This document shows, piece by piece, positions 54,040-62,915 of a DNA stretch of 64,000 nucleotides. How positions within the stretch are numbered: the first letter of the stretch is position 1; each line of letters begins with the position of its first letter. Location of the stretch: the NCBI GenBank assembly GCA_964511625.1, contig CAZEJG010000017.1, positions 13,115 through 77,114 on the forward strand, written 5' to 3'. Below the pieces are notes generated by a model that was not told the DNA's origin, did no database searches, and saw only the letters and a list, made by a program, of their open reading frames with translations. A program made the translations under genes and the position numbers. This DNA comes from Pseudohoeflea sp964511625. Lineage in GTDB: Bacteria > Pseudomonadota > Alphaproteobacteria > Rhizobiales > Rhizobiaceae.

Positions 54040-55545
54040 ATGCAACAACCAAGGGCTATTTCGCGCGAACCAGCACCCAACCATCCCGAAAAACGTCAAA
54101 TCTTCAGGAATATACGCCCCGCTCCGTGGCTGCCAGTAGGCCGTGGGAACCGCCTCTGCCGAACGGCCCTGGGCGTGCTGCTCGCCACACTGAGCGGCTG
54201 CAGTTCCACCCTGACGATGGCCGGGGAACCACTGCCGATCCGGACCCGCGCAATCGCCGTCCAGGGCTATGGATATGGCTTCCCGCTGCTCCTGATGGAA
54301 CAGACGCGGGAGGCGGCGACGACAGCGCCCTACCCCTGCGGGCTGGGCGCGCCGACCAACCGGTTCAAGCACCTTTTCGCACCGCCCGGTCCCGATTTCC
54401 GCGCGGTGGTGCGGCCCAATGTGGATACGCTCTACTCGTCGGCCTTTCTCGACCTCTCCGAAAAGCCGATGGTTCTTGAGGTGCCGGCGATCAATGATCG
54501 CTTCTACATGCTCGCCATGCTCGATGCCTGGTCGAACAATTTCGCCGCTCCCGGGACGCAGCAGAACGGCGGCAAGGCAACGCGCTACCTGATCACCGGT
54601 CCCGGCTGGACCGGCACGGTTCCGGACGGGATGGAGCGGATCGAGGCGCCGACCTCCCTCGTCTGGATCATCGGACGAACGGAGTTGAAGGGGCGCGGCG
54701 ATGTCGCGGCGGCCAATGCGGTCCAGAAGAGCTACAGGCTGCATCCGCTGGGTGGGGCTCCGGTGCCGGCGCCCAAGGGCGATTGCCGGTCGATGGCGAG
54801 CTACGGCGAAACGCCCGAGGACACGGTCAAGCACCTCGACGGCACGGCCTTCTTCGACAAGCTCGACGGGCTGCTCGCAGCCTATCCGCCGCCCGCGCGC
54901 GATGAAAAGATGCTCGCCAAGCTGAGACTGATCGGTGTCGACGGCGACCCTGAGACTTCTGTCGCGGCGCTGTCTCCGCGCAATCGCGAGGCGCTCGACG
55001 CCGGCATCGCCCGCGGCCAGGAGATCATCGACAAGTCATTCGATCTGGCGGGCCGGCTCGATACCTGGTCGCCCGATCCCACCCAGGTGCCGCTCGGCGA
55101 CTACGGCGACAAGTATCTCGTCCGCGCGGTGGTGTCCCAGATCGGCTTCGGTGCCAACCGCAACGAGTTCGCCGTCTACCAGAACACCGCGCGCGACGGC
55201 TCGAAGGCTGTGCTCGACGGTTCGAAGGCGAGTTACCGGATGCATTTCGGGCCCGGGAAAACCCCGCCGGTCAACGCCTTCTGGTCTGTCACGGTCTACG
55301 ACGCGGACGGTTTTCTGGTGGCCAATCCGCGCAACGTCTATGCGCTCGGCACCAATACGGGCCTGAAAGCGGACCCGGATGGCGGGACGACCCTCGCCTT
55401 CTCGGCCCAAAAGCCGGACGACGTGCCGGAACAGAACTGGCTCCCGGTGCCGAAGGGACCGTTCGAGGTGACGCTGCGCATGTACTGGCCGGAAGAGCCT
55501 ATCCTGTCGGGCCAGTGGACCGCGCCGCCGATCGAGAAACATTAG
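54040..55545 (+). CDS. DUF1254/DUF1214 domain lipoprotein
   Basis: A 501-residue protein with a candidate lipobox (LSGC near residue 54) after a hydrophobic stretch, so it is probably exported and lipid-anchored, although the N-terminus is unusually long and the start is uncertain. DUF1254 segments (PNVDTLYSSAFLDLS, VPAINDRFYMLAMLDAW) precede DUF1214 (NAFWSVTVYDADGFLV, NRYAL-type RNVYALG). The family is widespread and of unknown function. It ends 31 bases from a convergent LysR gene. Confidence 0.82.
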   Translation: MQQPRAISREPAPNHPEKRQIFRNIRPAPWLPVGRGNRLCRTALGVLLATLSGCSSTLTMAGEPLPIRTRAIAVQGYGYGFPLLLMEQTREAATTAPYPCGLGAPTNRFKHLFAPPGPDFRAVVRPNVDTLYSSAFLDLSEKPMVLEVPAINDRFYMLAMLDAWSNNFAAPGTQQNGGKATRYLITGPGWTGTVPDGMERIEAPTSLVWIIGRTELKGRGDVAAANAVQKSYRLHPLGGAPVPAPKGDCRSMASYGETPEDTVKHLDGTAFFDKLDGLLAAYPPPARDEKMLAKLRLIGVDGDPETSVAALSPRNREALDAGIARGQEIIDKSFDLAGRLDTWSPDPTQVPLGDYGDKYLVRAVVSQIGFGANRNEFAVYQNTARDGSKAVLDGSKASYRMHFGPGKTPPVNAFWSVTVYDADGFLVANPRNVYALGTNTGLKADPDGGTTLAFSAQKPDDVPEQNWLPVPKGPFEVTLRMYWPEEPILSGQWTAPPIEKH

Positions 55546-55576
55546 GCGTCGCGGATACCTGCAGCCTGCGGGGCAC

Positions 55577-56434
55577 TCAACCGCCCTCTCCCATCCCCCG
55601 CGCGATGTGCGCGGCAAAGGCGCGGGCCGCCGGCGAGCGGCCCGTTTCGGCATGGGCGATGCGGATGCCGAGACGCGGCAGCGCCGGCAACGGATCGCCG
55701 AGCACGTGGAGATCGGGCGGCACCGATTTTTCCGTCATCACGCTGACGGCGAGGCCGGAGCGGGTGACCGCCACGAGCCCCGCATGGCTGTTGCTGGCAT
55801 AGGCGATGCGATAGCGCAGTCCGGCACGGGCCATCGCATCACAGGCCGCCCGGTGATCGAGCGTGCTCGACGCCGTCAGCGCCAGCGGCAGCGGCCCGGC
55901 GAAATGGCCGGGAGCAAGCACCTTCTGCGCGCCGACCCAGACCAGCGCCTCGGTTGAGATCACCTCCGCCGCATCGCCGTCGAGCGTCGAGACCAGCGCC
56001 AGATCCACCTGCTTGGACTGCAACAGCCGCCTGAGCTGATCGGTCGAAGCCGCCACCACACGGATCTCGATCTCCGGATGGGCCTTGCCGAACCCTTCGA
56101 GCAATGGCGGAAAATGCGAGACCAGATAGTCCTCGGGGCACCCGAAGACGATGGAGCCAGACAGCTTCGTGCCATCGAAGGCGCCCAGCGCCTCTTCAGA
56201 GAGGCTCAGGATGCGCTCGGCGTAATCGAGAAAGCGCTCGCCGCTGCCGGTGAGCCGCACGCCGCTGCCGGCGCGATGCAGCAGTTCCTGTCCCACCGCC
56301 TCTTCGAGCCTGCGCATCTGCATCGTCACCGCCGATTGCGTGCGCCCCACCTGCACCGCCGCGGCACTCAGCGACCCGAGCCGCGCGGCCTGCACGAACG
56401 TCATCAGAAGTCTGGGGTCGAGCGGCGCCTGCAT
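55577..56434 (-). CDS. dgdR: LysR-family regulator of the decarboxylase gene (DgdR type)
   Basis: A 285-residue LysR protein: N-terminal winged helix (AARLGSLSAAAVQVGRTQSA and RRLEEAVGQELLHR) and a periplasmic-binding-like effector domain. It is divergent from the dialkylglycine decarboxylase gene, the same arrangement as dgdR/dgdA in Burkholderia cepacia, where DgdR represses dgdA. AGGA before the ATG at 56434 supports that start over 56449. Function is inferred from this synteny. Confidence 0.85.
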   Translation of the reverse strand: MQAPLDPRLLMTFVQAARLGSLSAAAVQVGRTQSAVTMQMRRLEEAVGQELLHRAGSGVRLTGSGERFLDYAERILSLSEEALGAFDGTKLSGSIVFGCPEDYLVSHFPPLLEGFGKAHPEIEIRVVAASTDQLRRLLQSKQVDLALVSTLDGDAAEVISTEALVWVGAQKVLAPGHFAGPLPLALTASSTLDHRAACDAMARAGLRYRIAYASNSHAGLVAVTRSGLAVSVMTEKSVPPDLHVLGDPLPALPRLGIRIAHAETGRSPAARAFAAHIARGMGEGG

Positions 56435-56477
56435 ATCAATTTTCCTCATATCAGAACCGGAAAACTATCAATTTTCC
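56434..56477. promoter_or_regulatory. Direct repeats in the dgdR/dgdA intergenic region
   Basis: TATCAATTTTCC occurs at 56434-56445 and 56466-56477, 32 bases apart (three helical turns). The second copy is also half of the inverted repeat GGAAAA-CTATCAA-TTTTCC (56459-56477). The first touches the dgdR start codon. Sites of this kind suit a LysR regulator acting on both divergent genes. Confidence 0.6.
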
Positions 56478-56541
56478 AGAGATCGCACCAGCCGCTACCA
56501 TGTGACCCGGTGTTCACCCCCGCACGCGAAGGGATTTTGAG

Positions 56542-57882
56542 ATGTCGAAGAACAACGACCCCGCCTTCTGGGCTTCCGCCGACAAGCACCTCATCCGCTA
56601 CGCCGGCGCCGGCGCGTTCGAGCCCGCCATCATCGAGCGGGCCAGGGGCTCCTATGTCTATGACGCCGACGGCCGGGCGATCCTCGATTTCACGTCGGGC
56701 CAGATGAGCGCGCTCGTCGGTCATTCGCATCCGAAGATCGTCGAGACCGTTCAGCACCAGGTGGCAACCGTCGCGCACCTGTTCTCCGGCATGCTCACGC
56801 GCCCGGTGGTCGAACTCGCCGAACGGCTGGCCGCCCTCGCGCCCGGTCTCGACAAGGTGCTGCTGTTGTCGACCGGCGGCGAGGCCAACGAGGCGGCCAT
56901 ACGCATGGCCAAGCTGGTGACCGGCAAGCACGAGGTCGTCGCCTTCTCCAAAAGCTGGCACGGCATGACGGGAGCGGCCGCTTCGGCCACCTATTCGGCA
57001 GGCCGCAAGGGCTACGGGCCGGCCGCAGTCGGCTCGCTCGCCGTCCCGACCCCCAACGCCTTCCGTCCGCGATTCAAGAACCCGGACGGCTCGCTCGACT
57101 GGCGCACCGAGATCGAGGATGCCTTCGCGCTCATCGACAGCCAGTCGACCGGCAACCTCGCCGCCTTCATCGCCGAGCCGATCCTGTCGAGCGGCGGCAT
57201 GCTGGAGCTGCCCGAGGGCTATCTCGCGGTGCTCAAGCAGAAATGCCACGAGCGCGGCATGCTCCTGATCCTCGACGAGGCGCAGACGGGCATCGGCCGC
57301 ACCGGGCTGATGTTCGCCCACGAGCGTGACGGCGTTCAGCCCGACATCATGACGCTATCGAAGACCATCGGCGCCGGCCTGCCGCTCTCGTCCGTCCAGA
57401 CTACACCGGAGATCGAGGCCGAGGCACACGCGCGCGGCTATCTCTTCTACACCACCCACGCCTCCGATCCCCTGCCCGCCGCCGTCGGCACCGCCGTTCT
57501 CGACATCGTCGCGGAGGAAGGGCTGGTCGAGCGCTCGGCCGTCCTCGGCAAGCGGCTCTTCGACGGACTGACGGCGCTCAAAGGCGAGCACGAATGCGTG
57601 GGCGACGTGCGCGGCCGCGGCCTGTTCCTCGGCTTGGAGATCATCCGCGACGCCGAAAGCCGCGAGCCCGATCACGACCTCGGCTCGAAAATCTCCGAGG
57701 AAGCCTTCCGCCGCGGGCTGAACATGAACATCGTCAAGCTCCCCGGCATGGGCGGCGTCTTCCGCATCGCCCCGCCGCTGACCATCTCCGAAGCCGAGAT
57801 CGACCAGGGGGTGGGGATCCTGGCGGATTCCATTGCGGCGGTGACGGGAAAGGGACGGAGGCGGGCTGCTAATGTGGCGTGA
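56542..57882 (+). CDS. dgdA: 2,2-dialkylglycine decarboxylase
   Basis: A 446-residue class III PLP aminotransferase. Alignment by eye with Burkholderia DgdA is very close across the protein, for example DGRAILDFTSGQMSA, RMAKLVTGKHEVVAF, SWHGMTGAAASATYSAGRKG and PGMGGVFRIAPPLT. The PLP lysine is in TLSKTIGAGLP. The enzyme decarboxylates 2-aminoisobutyrate or isovaline and transfers the amino group to pyruvate, giving a ketone and alanine. It is controlled by the divergent LysR gene. Confidence 0.93.
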   Translation: MSKNNDPAFWASADKHLIRYAGAGAFEPAIIERARGSYVYDADGRAILDFTSGQMSALVGHSHPKIVETVQHQVATVAHLFSGMLTRPVVELAERLAALAPGLDKVLLLSTGGEANEAAIRMAKLVTGKHEVVAFSKSWHGMTGAAASATYSAGRKGYGPAAVGSLAVPTPNAFRPRFKNPDGSLDWRTEIEDAFALIDSQSTGNLAAFIAEPILSSGGMLELPEGYLAVLKQKCHERGMLLILDEAQTGIGRTGLMFAHERDGVQPDIMTLSKTIGAGLPLSSVQTTPEIEAEAHARGYLFYTTHASDPLPAAVGTAVLDIVAEEGLVERSAVLGKRLFDGLTALKGEHECVGDVRGRGLFLGLEIIRDAESREPDHDLGSKISEEAFRRGLNMNIVKLPGMGGVFRIAPPLTISEAEIDQGVGILADSIAAVTGKGRRRAANVA

Positions 57883-57893
57883 GGGCACAAAGC

Positions 57894-57978
57894 TGGTGCG
57901 GACGACGGGGATCGAACCCGTATGACCGAAGCCGAGGGATTTTAAGTCCCTTGCGTCTACCAATTCCGCCACGTCCGC
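57894..57978 (-). tRNA. tRNA-Leu (anticodon UAA)
   Basis: On the minus strand the cloverleaf folds fully: acceptor GCGGACG with CGTCCGC, anticodon stem AGGGA/TCCCT around CTTAAAA giving anticodon TAA, a long variable arm (CGGCTTCGG), TTCGATC T-loop and an encoded CCA end. The long variable arm and TAA anticodon identify leucine. It lies 12 bases downstream of the dgdA stop on the opposite strand. Confidence 0.97.
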
Positions 57979-58073
57979 ACGGAAACGAGCGGTAGCGGAC
58001 GTCCGCGCCGGGATCAAGTCCGGGGACGATCTGGCAGCAAGACGATGAGGCTGTCGGTCGGGTCGCCCTGCCC

Positions 58074-58187
58074 TCAGATATGCAGGCTCGCGAGCACGAT
58101 ATAGGCGAGCGAGAGGCCGATGCCGCCGACGACGAGGAAGAAGAGCCAGGCCATCGGCTCGGCGATCAGGGTCTTGATAAACTGCAT
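58074..58187 (-). CDS. Very small single-span membrane protein, candidate
   Basis: A 37-residue frame that is almost all hydrophobic after MQFIKTLIAEPMAW, fitting one transmembrane helix. No clear ribosome-binding site is seen, and a longer frame to 58391 has no support. It lies between the cold-shock terminator and the tRNA gene. Possibly translated, but composition alone cannot prove it. Confidence 0.4.
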   Translation of the reverse strand: MQFIKTLIAEPMAWLFFLVVGGIGLSLAYIVLASLHI

Positions 58188-58307
58188 GGGACGTCGCCCG
58201 CTGTCAGTGTGAAACCCGTCGCGCCGGGCTATCCGGTTGCCGGCATGTTCCGGCAGGCACGGGTCCGGGGCCTTCTCCGACCCCCGAAATGGATCACTCC
58301 AAAAAGC

Positions 58308-58337
58308 AAAAAGGCCGGGCTTTAGCCCCGGCCTTTT
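58308..58337 (-). terminator. Rho-independent terminator after the cold-shock gene
   Basis: On the minus strand AAAAGGCCGGGGCT pairs with AGCCCGGCC (one bulged base) and is followed by TTTTTGCTTTTT. It closes the csp transcript. Confidence 0.85.
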
Positions 58338-58397
58338 ATAAGCGCCTCGATGATCGGTGCCGGTACATCCATGGTCACCGACCAGAAGCACTAGTCC

Positions 58398-58607
58398 TTA
58401 CGCGGCGCGCAGGTTTTCCGCAGCGCTCTTGCCGCTGCGCTGGTCGGTCACGATGTCGAAGGACAGCTTCTGGCCTTCCACGATCGAGTTCATGCCCGAG
58501 CGTTCGACAGCCGACGCGTGAACGAAAACGTCCGAACCGCCGCCTTCCTGTTCGATGAAACCAAAACCCTTGGCGGTGTTGAAGAACTTCACTGTTCCAG
58601 TGCTCAT
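58398..58607 (-). CDS. cspA: CspA-family cold-shock protein
   Basis: A 69-residue OB-fold single-stranded nucleic-acid-binding protein. RNP1 (KGFGFI) and RNP2 (VFVHAS) are intact; the N-terminus TGTVKFFNTAKGFGFIEQEG is standard. Members act as RNA chaperones or regulators, not always cold-induced. AAAGGAAATCGTC gives the Shine-Dalgarno. A 5' leader of up to about 200 bases precedes it, as in csp genes with long untranslated regions. Confidence 0.95.
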   Translation of the reverse strand: MSTGTVKFFNTAKGFGFIEQEGGGSDVFVHASAVERSGMNSIVEGQKLSFDIVTDQRSGKSAAENLRAA

Positions 58608-58830
58608 GACGATTTCCTTTCAATCAGTCATAGAAAATCCGTTGCCGCGCGACGCGCACGACAATCAGTTTTATCGATTTTGAGAGAGGAAGATCGTAGT
58701 TGGCGCTTCTCGCGCCAGAGACAAAGTCCGAAAAACAAATTCGATGCTTAATACATAGACCACCAATGCGGCTTTCACAAGGCCGCAAAACTTTTTAGTT
58801 CTTTTCCGTCATTCGCCCGACCAAAGAAAA
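58608..58830 (-). promoter_or_regulatory. Long 5' leader and promoter region of the cold-shock gene
   Basis: About 220 bases upstream of cspA are AT-rich and gene-free. In csp genes this region often encodes a structured leader that adjusts translation with temperature. I see no certain structure or promoter consensus. Confidence 0.45.
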
Positions 58831-58858
58831 AGCGGCCCGCCTGCGGGGCGGGCCGCCT
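58831..58858 (-). terminator. Rho-independent terminator downstream of wrbA
   Basis: CGGCCCGCC (58833-58841) pairs with GGCGGGCCG (58847-58855). On the minus strand the stem is followed by CTTTTTCTTTGG. It is the only strong hairpin between wrbA and cspA. Confidence 0.82.
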
Positions 58859-59000
58859 TCCTTCCGGGCGGCGTCAGCGGAACTGGAGCACCGGACACCC
58901 TCGACCGGGAGGTCCAAAGGCGAGGCGTTTGGCAAAGCTGTCTGGCGCGCCGCGAGCGGTCTGGAAGGTTCGCGGCGCGGTTCGTTTCAGCCGGTCTGCC

Positions 59001-59600
59001 TTACCCGTGGAGCTTCTTTGCGATCTCTGCGGTGCGCTTACCCTGGAATTTCGCGCCTTCCAGTTCCTGCTCGGAGGGCATGCGCGAACCGTCGCCATCG
59101 GCCATGGTGGTCATGCCGTAGGGCGCACCGCCGCGCACCTTGTCCACGCCCATCTGGTCCTGATAGCCGTAGGAGAGTGGCACGATGATCATGCCGTGGT
59201 GCTGAAGCAGCCACTGTGTGGAGATCAGCGCCAGTTCCTGGCCGCCGTGCTGGGTGGCGGTGGAGGCCATCACCGAGGCCACCTTGTCGATCAGCTTGCC
59301 CTGGGCCCAGAGCCCGCCCGTCTGGTCGAAGAAGTTCTTCGCCTGCGAAGACATCATGCCGTAGCGGGTGTTCACACCGAAGATGAAGGCGTCGTAATCG
59401 GCGAGTTCCGCCGGGGTGGCGACTTCGCCGACCTTGTCCGTCTTGTAACCGGCAGCCTTCTGCTGTTCCTCGGTCAGAAGCTCGGGGATCTGCTTGATGG
59501 TCACCTCGACGCCGGCTTCCCTGGCGCCTTCGGCGGCGGCCTTCGCCATGGCTTCCATATGGCCGTAGCTGGAATAGTAAAGGACGAGCAGCTTGGTCAT
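59001..59600 (-). CDS. wrbA: WrbA NAD(P)H:quinone oxidoreductase
   Basis: A 199-residue flavodoxin-like protein: LYYSSYGHMEAMAKAAAEGA binds the FMN phosphate, and GVNTRYGMMSSQAKNFFDQT and STATQHGGQE are WrbA signatures. It two-electron-reduces quinones, protecting against oxidative stress. GGAGACTGAAC precedes the ATG. It is divergent from the CinA-domain gene. Confidence 0.95.
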   Translation of the reverse strand: MTKLLVLYYSSYGHMEAMAKAAAEGAREAGVEVTIKQIPELLTEEQQKAAGYKTDKVGEVATPAELADYDAFIFGVNTRYGMMSSQAKNFFDQTGGLWAQGKLIDKVASVMASTATQHGGQELALISTQWLLQHHGMIIVPLSYGYQDQMGVDKVRGGAPYGMTTMADGDGSRMPSEQELEGAKFQGKRTAEIAKKLHG

Positions 59601-59813
59601 GTTCAGTCTCCAGTTTCAGATTTCGTTTCGCCGGTTCGTTCCGAGACGAAACCGGCACTCGTGATCTTAGATACTGCGCGAGAGCGTTATGGAAAGCGCC
59701 GAAATCATTGACTGACCGTTCACCGGTGCGGCAACGGCCCGCGACAAAGGCGACAGCCGACTTGCCAACCGGTGCGTCAATCGCCAAATGTCTTTTCCTC
59801 GAAAGGACATTCC

Positions 59814-60596
59814 ATGGACACGTCATCCGCCTCCGTCACCGCCGCCATGCTCGCCATCGGCGACGAACTTCTGTCCGGCCGGACCAAGGACAAGAATATC
59901 GGCCATCTTGCCGAACTCCTGACCGCGACCGGCATCGAACTGAAGGAAGTGCGCATCGTCGGCGACGAGGAAGCGGCGATCGTCGAGGCGCTGAACGCCC
60001 TGCGCGAGCGCTATACCTATGTGTTCACGTCGGGCGGTATCGGCCCGACCCATGACGACATCACCGCGGACGCCGTCTCGCGCGCCTTCGGCGTGCCGTG
60101 CCTTTACGACGACAAGGCTATGGAACTGATGGGCGCCCATTACAAAAAGCGCGACATCGAGTTCACCGAGGCACGCAAGCGGATGGCGCGGATGCCCGAG
60201 GGTGCGACCCATATCGACAATCCGGTCTCGGTGGCACCCGGCTTCGTCATCGGCAATGTCCACGTCATGGCCGGCGTGCCCTCGGTCTTCCAGGGCATGC
60301 TCGACAACGTGCTGCCGACGCTGAGGACCGGCCGCAGGCTGCTCTCCCGTTCGGTCACCTCGCCGCTCGCCGAGGGTGACATGGGTGAGGCGCTCAGGGC
60401 GGTGGCCGTGGCGCGACCGGCGATCTCCATCGGCTCCTATCCGCGCTTCACGTCCACAGGCTTTTCCAATGAAATCATCGTGCGCGGGACCGATCAGGAT
60501 GCCGTGGACGAGGGGATCGGGGCGGTTTCGGCGATGATCGAAGAGCTTCTGGAAGCCCGCAAGAACAAGCCAGAGGGCGGCCAGCCGGTCGATTGA
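59814..60596 (+). CDS. CinA-like molybdopterin-binding domain protein
   Basis: A 260-residue protein containing the N-terminal MoCF-binding/COG1058 part of CinA: AMLAIGDELLSGRTKDKNIG, FTSGGIGPTHDDITADAV and NVHVMAGVPSVFQGML. The C-terminal NMN amidohydrolase domain of full CinA is absent, so a nicotinamide or cofactor-related role is uncertain. The ATG at 59814 follows AAAGGACATTCC. Confidence 0.9.
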   Translation: MDTSSASVTAAMLAIGDELLSGRTKDKNIGHLAELLTATGIELKEVRIVGDEEAAIVEALNALRERYTYVFTSGGIGPTHDDITADAVSRAFGVPCLYDDKAMELMGAHYKKRDIEFTEARKRMARMPEGATHIDNPVSVAPGFVIGNVHVMAGVPSVFQGMLDNVLPTLRTGRRLLSRSVTSPLAEGDMGEALRAVAVARPAISIGSYPRFTSTGFSNEIIVRGTDQDAVDEGIGAVSAMIEELLEARKNKPEGGQPVD

Positions 60597-60599
60597 CCC

Positions 60600-60627
60600 G
60601 GCGTCCTTGACCCTGATCAAGGACGCC
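60600..60627 (+). promoter_or_regulatory. FixK/FNR-type site within an inverted repeat upstream of the universal stress gene
   Basis: TTGAC-CCTG-ATCAA (60607-60620) differs by one base from the palindromic FNR/FixK consensus TTGAT-N4-ATCAA. It sits in a perfect 11-base inverted repeat, GGCGTCCTTGA with TCAAGGACGCC. The stress-protein gene starts 65 bases downstream, the usual distance for activation by this family. The repeat lacks a T-run, so it is not an obvious terminator. Confidence 0.65.
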
Positions 60628-60684
60628 CGAGGTGCAAAGGTTCTCACTGGGGGCATCAACCACTTTCGTAACGGAGTGTCCGCC

Positions 60685-61527
60685 ATGACCTACAAGACGA
60701 TCCTTGCCGTTCTCGCCTGCCCCGCCGATGTCGAACCCGTGCTTGCCACCGCACTCGCGCTTCCCGGCGGCCGCGACATCCATCTCGTCGGCACCCACGG
60801 CGAGCCCTCCCAGTTCGTCACCCTGTCCGCGCCCATCGACATGCCCGACCCGGCGACGCTGAACGCGCTCTACGAACAGGCCGAACAACGCATGACGGCG
60901 GTCGGAGATGCCTTCACCAAGGCCTGCGAGCGCGAGGGGATCGCCTTCGAGTGGCGCCCTGCGCGTACCCCCGGCGGCGACAGCGCCACCTCGGCGCTGG
61001 CCGCGGCGCGCACCGCCGATCTGGTGATCGCCCGCCAGCCGGACGCCGAGAAGGACGATGCCCCGGTCACCGACTTCGAAACGCTGATGTTCGAAAGCGG
61101 TCGCCCGGTGCTGATGATCGGCAGCGACGTCACTCTTGCGGCGCCGGTCAAGCGGGTGCTCGTGGCGTGGGACGGCTCGCGCGAGGCGGCCCGGGCGGCT
61201 GCCGACGCCCTCCCCTTCATGAAGGCCGCAGGCGAAGTGCAAATCCTCGTCGTCGATCCCGACAAGCTCGCCGACATCGACAGCGCCATGCCCGGCTCCC
61301 AGCTCGCCGCCAGTCTCGACCGGCACGGCATCCGCGTGAACGTCGACACGATGGGCAGCGGCATCCGCAGCACCGCGCAGGTCATCGAGGCCCATGTGAA
61401 GGCGACGAACGCGGATCTCCTCGTCATGGGGGCCTACGGCCACCCTCGCGTCCGCGAGTGGCTCTTCGGAGGCGTGACGCGCTCCGTCATGCGCAAGGTC
61501 CAGGTGCCGACGCTGCTGTCGCGCTGA
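60685..61527 (+). CDS. Universal stress protein (UspA family)
   Basis: A 280-residue cytoplasmic protein with two Usp-type halves: the N-terminal one is degenerate, and the C-terminal one is complete with VLVAWDGSREAARAAADALP and the nucleotide motif GAYGHPRVREWLFGGVTRS. The start has ACGGAGTGTCC upstream. The FixK/FNR-like box before it suggests induction at low oxygen, a frequent property of this family in rhizobia. ATP binding is inferred from motif only. Confidence 0.9.
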   Translation: MTYKTILAVLACPADVEPVLATALALPGGRDIHLVGTHGEPSQFVTLSAPIDMPDPATLNALYEQAEQRMTAVGDAFTKACEREGIAFEWRPARTPGGDSATSALAAARTADLVIARQPDAEKDDAPVTDFETLMFESGRPVLMIGSDVTLAAPVKRVLVAWDGSREAARAAADALPFMKAAGEVQILVVDPDKLADIDSAMPGSQLAASLDRHGIRVNVDTMGSGIRSTAQVIEAHVKATNADLLVMGAYGHPRVREWLFGGVTRSVMRKVQVPTLLSR

Positions 61528-61705
61528 ACGGATCATGGTAGCGACGGCCGAGAGGGGTGGTCCGGCAACGGGCTTATCCCCAGGTCACTCCGGTCCGCCG
61601 CTTGCCCTTGAGCCCCTCGCGCGGATAATCGGACAGCGACCGGTGCGTGGCGTGATTGCCGCGCTCCGGGTCCGCCCGCACCCGATCCCGAGCGAGGAGC
61701 CGATC

Positions 61706-62206
61706 ATGTCGATGCCCGATGAAAAAGCCTTCCCCGTTTCCTGGGACCAGTTCCACCGCGACGCCCGGGCCCTGTCCTGGCGGTTGTCCGGTTCGGGCGA
61801 GAAATGGGACGCCATCGTCTGCATCACCCGCGGCGGCCTGGTTCCCGCGGCCATTCTGGCGCGCGAGCTCAACATCCGCCGCATCGACACGGTGTGCGTC
61901 GCCTCCTATCACGACTACACCACCCAGGGTGAGATGCAGATCCTCAAGGAAATCAACCAGGACATCCTCGATACCGAGGGCGAAGGCGTGCTGATCGTCG
62001 ACGACCTCACCGACACCGGCAAGACAGCCGGCATCGTTCGGGCAATGCTGCCGAAGGGTCACTTCGCCACCGTCTACGCCAAGCCGAAGGGTCGGCCGCT
62101 GGTCGACACCTTCGTCACCGAGGTGAGCCAGGACACATGGATCTATTTCCCCTGGGACCTCGGCTTTTCCTACCAGGAACCGATCGCCAAGGATCATCGC
62201 GGCTGA
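61706..62206 (+). CDS. gpt: Xanthine-guanine phosphoribosyltransferase
   Basis: A 166-residue type I phosphoribosyltransferase. The PRPP-binding loop is VLIVDDLTDTGKTAGIVRAM and the N-terminal ITRGGLVPAAILAREL is typical of Gpt. It salvages xanthine and guanine. GCGAGGAGCC precedes the ATG at 61706; the longer frame from 61535 is not supported by conserved residues. Confidence 0.93.
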   Translation: MSMPDEKAFPVSWDQFHRDARALSWRLSGSGEKWDAIVCITRGGLVPAAILARELNIRRIDTVCVASYHDYTTQGEMQILKEINQDILDTEGEGVLIVDDLTDTGKTAGIVRAMLPKGHFATVYAKPKGRPLVDTFVTEVSQDTWIYFPWDLGFSYQEPIAKDHRG

Positions 62207-62402
62207 GCGCACCCGCCAGCCCCCTGTCGTTGCAGCCGTATTGAACCCCGGCAACGATCGCCTATCTCTCTGATCAGCACCATGATGCGCCCGGTCTGCG
62301 TCACGCGCCCGGCAGTCACGTCGCTTTCATGCGCGTGTGGCATCTTGATTGTTACCGCAGATGCCTCAACCCTAGACCGAAGGGCCAACAGCGATTCGCG
62401 CC

Positions 62403-62915
62403 ATGACAGCGTTTGACCGGATCTTTTCGATTCTCGACCATTTCCGCCCGACGGGGCCCGGGAAGGTGCGCCCGCATGTCGAGCCGGAAGACCGCGATCC
62501 CGGCGCGCGCCAGGCCGCTGCCCTGGTACTGCGCGAGCGCAAGGGTCGGCGCGAGATCCTGCTGATCACAAGCCGCGATACCGGCCGCTGGATCGTGCCC
62601 AAGGGGTGGATCGAGGACGACGAGGACGGCGCGACCGCAGCCGAACGCGAAGCGTGGGAAGAAGCCGGCGTCATCGCCACGGCCATCGATTCGGATCTCG
62701 GCACCTACGACTACATGAAGATCCGGCCGCAACGCGGCGACGTGTTGTGCACCGTCGACATCCATCTGTTGCGTCTCGAGGAAGAGCGCGGCCGCTGGCC
62801 CGAATACAAGCAGCGCAAGCGCAAATGGGTGCGTCTGCGCGAGGCGCTCGACGTGATCGAGGAGCCGGGACTCGTCGATGCGTTGCGCGAAAGCCGGCTG
62901 TTTACCGCGGCCTGA
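62403..62915 (+). CDS. Nudix hydrolase
   Basis: A 170-residue Nudix protein. The Nudix box is visible as GWIEDDEDGATAAEREAWEE followed by AGV, with the REAWEEAGV core that coordinates divalent metal. It may hydrolyse a nucleoside diphosphate linked compound such as diadenosine polyphosphate; similar alphaproteobacterial proteins are of that kind. It ends ahead of a 685-base region containing the nrdJ regulatory sites. Confidence 0.9.
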   Translation: MTAFDRIFSILDHFRPTGPGKVRPHVEPEDRDPGARQAAALVLRERKGRREILLITSRDTGRWIVPKGWIEDDEDGATAAEREAWEEAGVIATAIDSDLGTYDYMKIRPQRGDVLCTVDIHLLRLEEERGRWPEYKQRKRKWVRLREALDVIEEPGLVDALRESRLFTAA

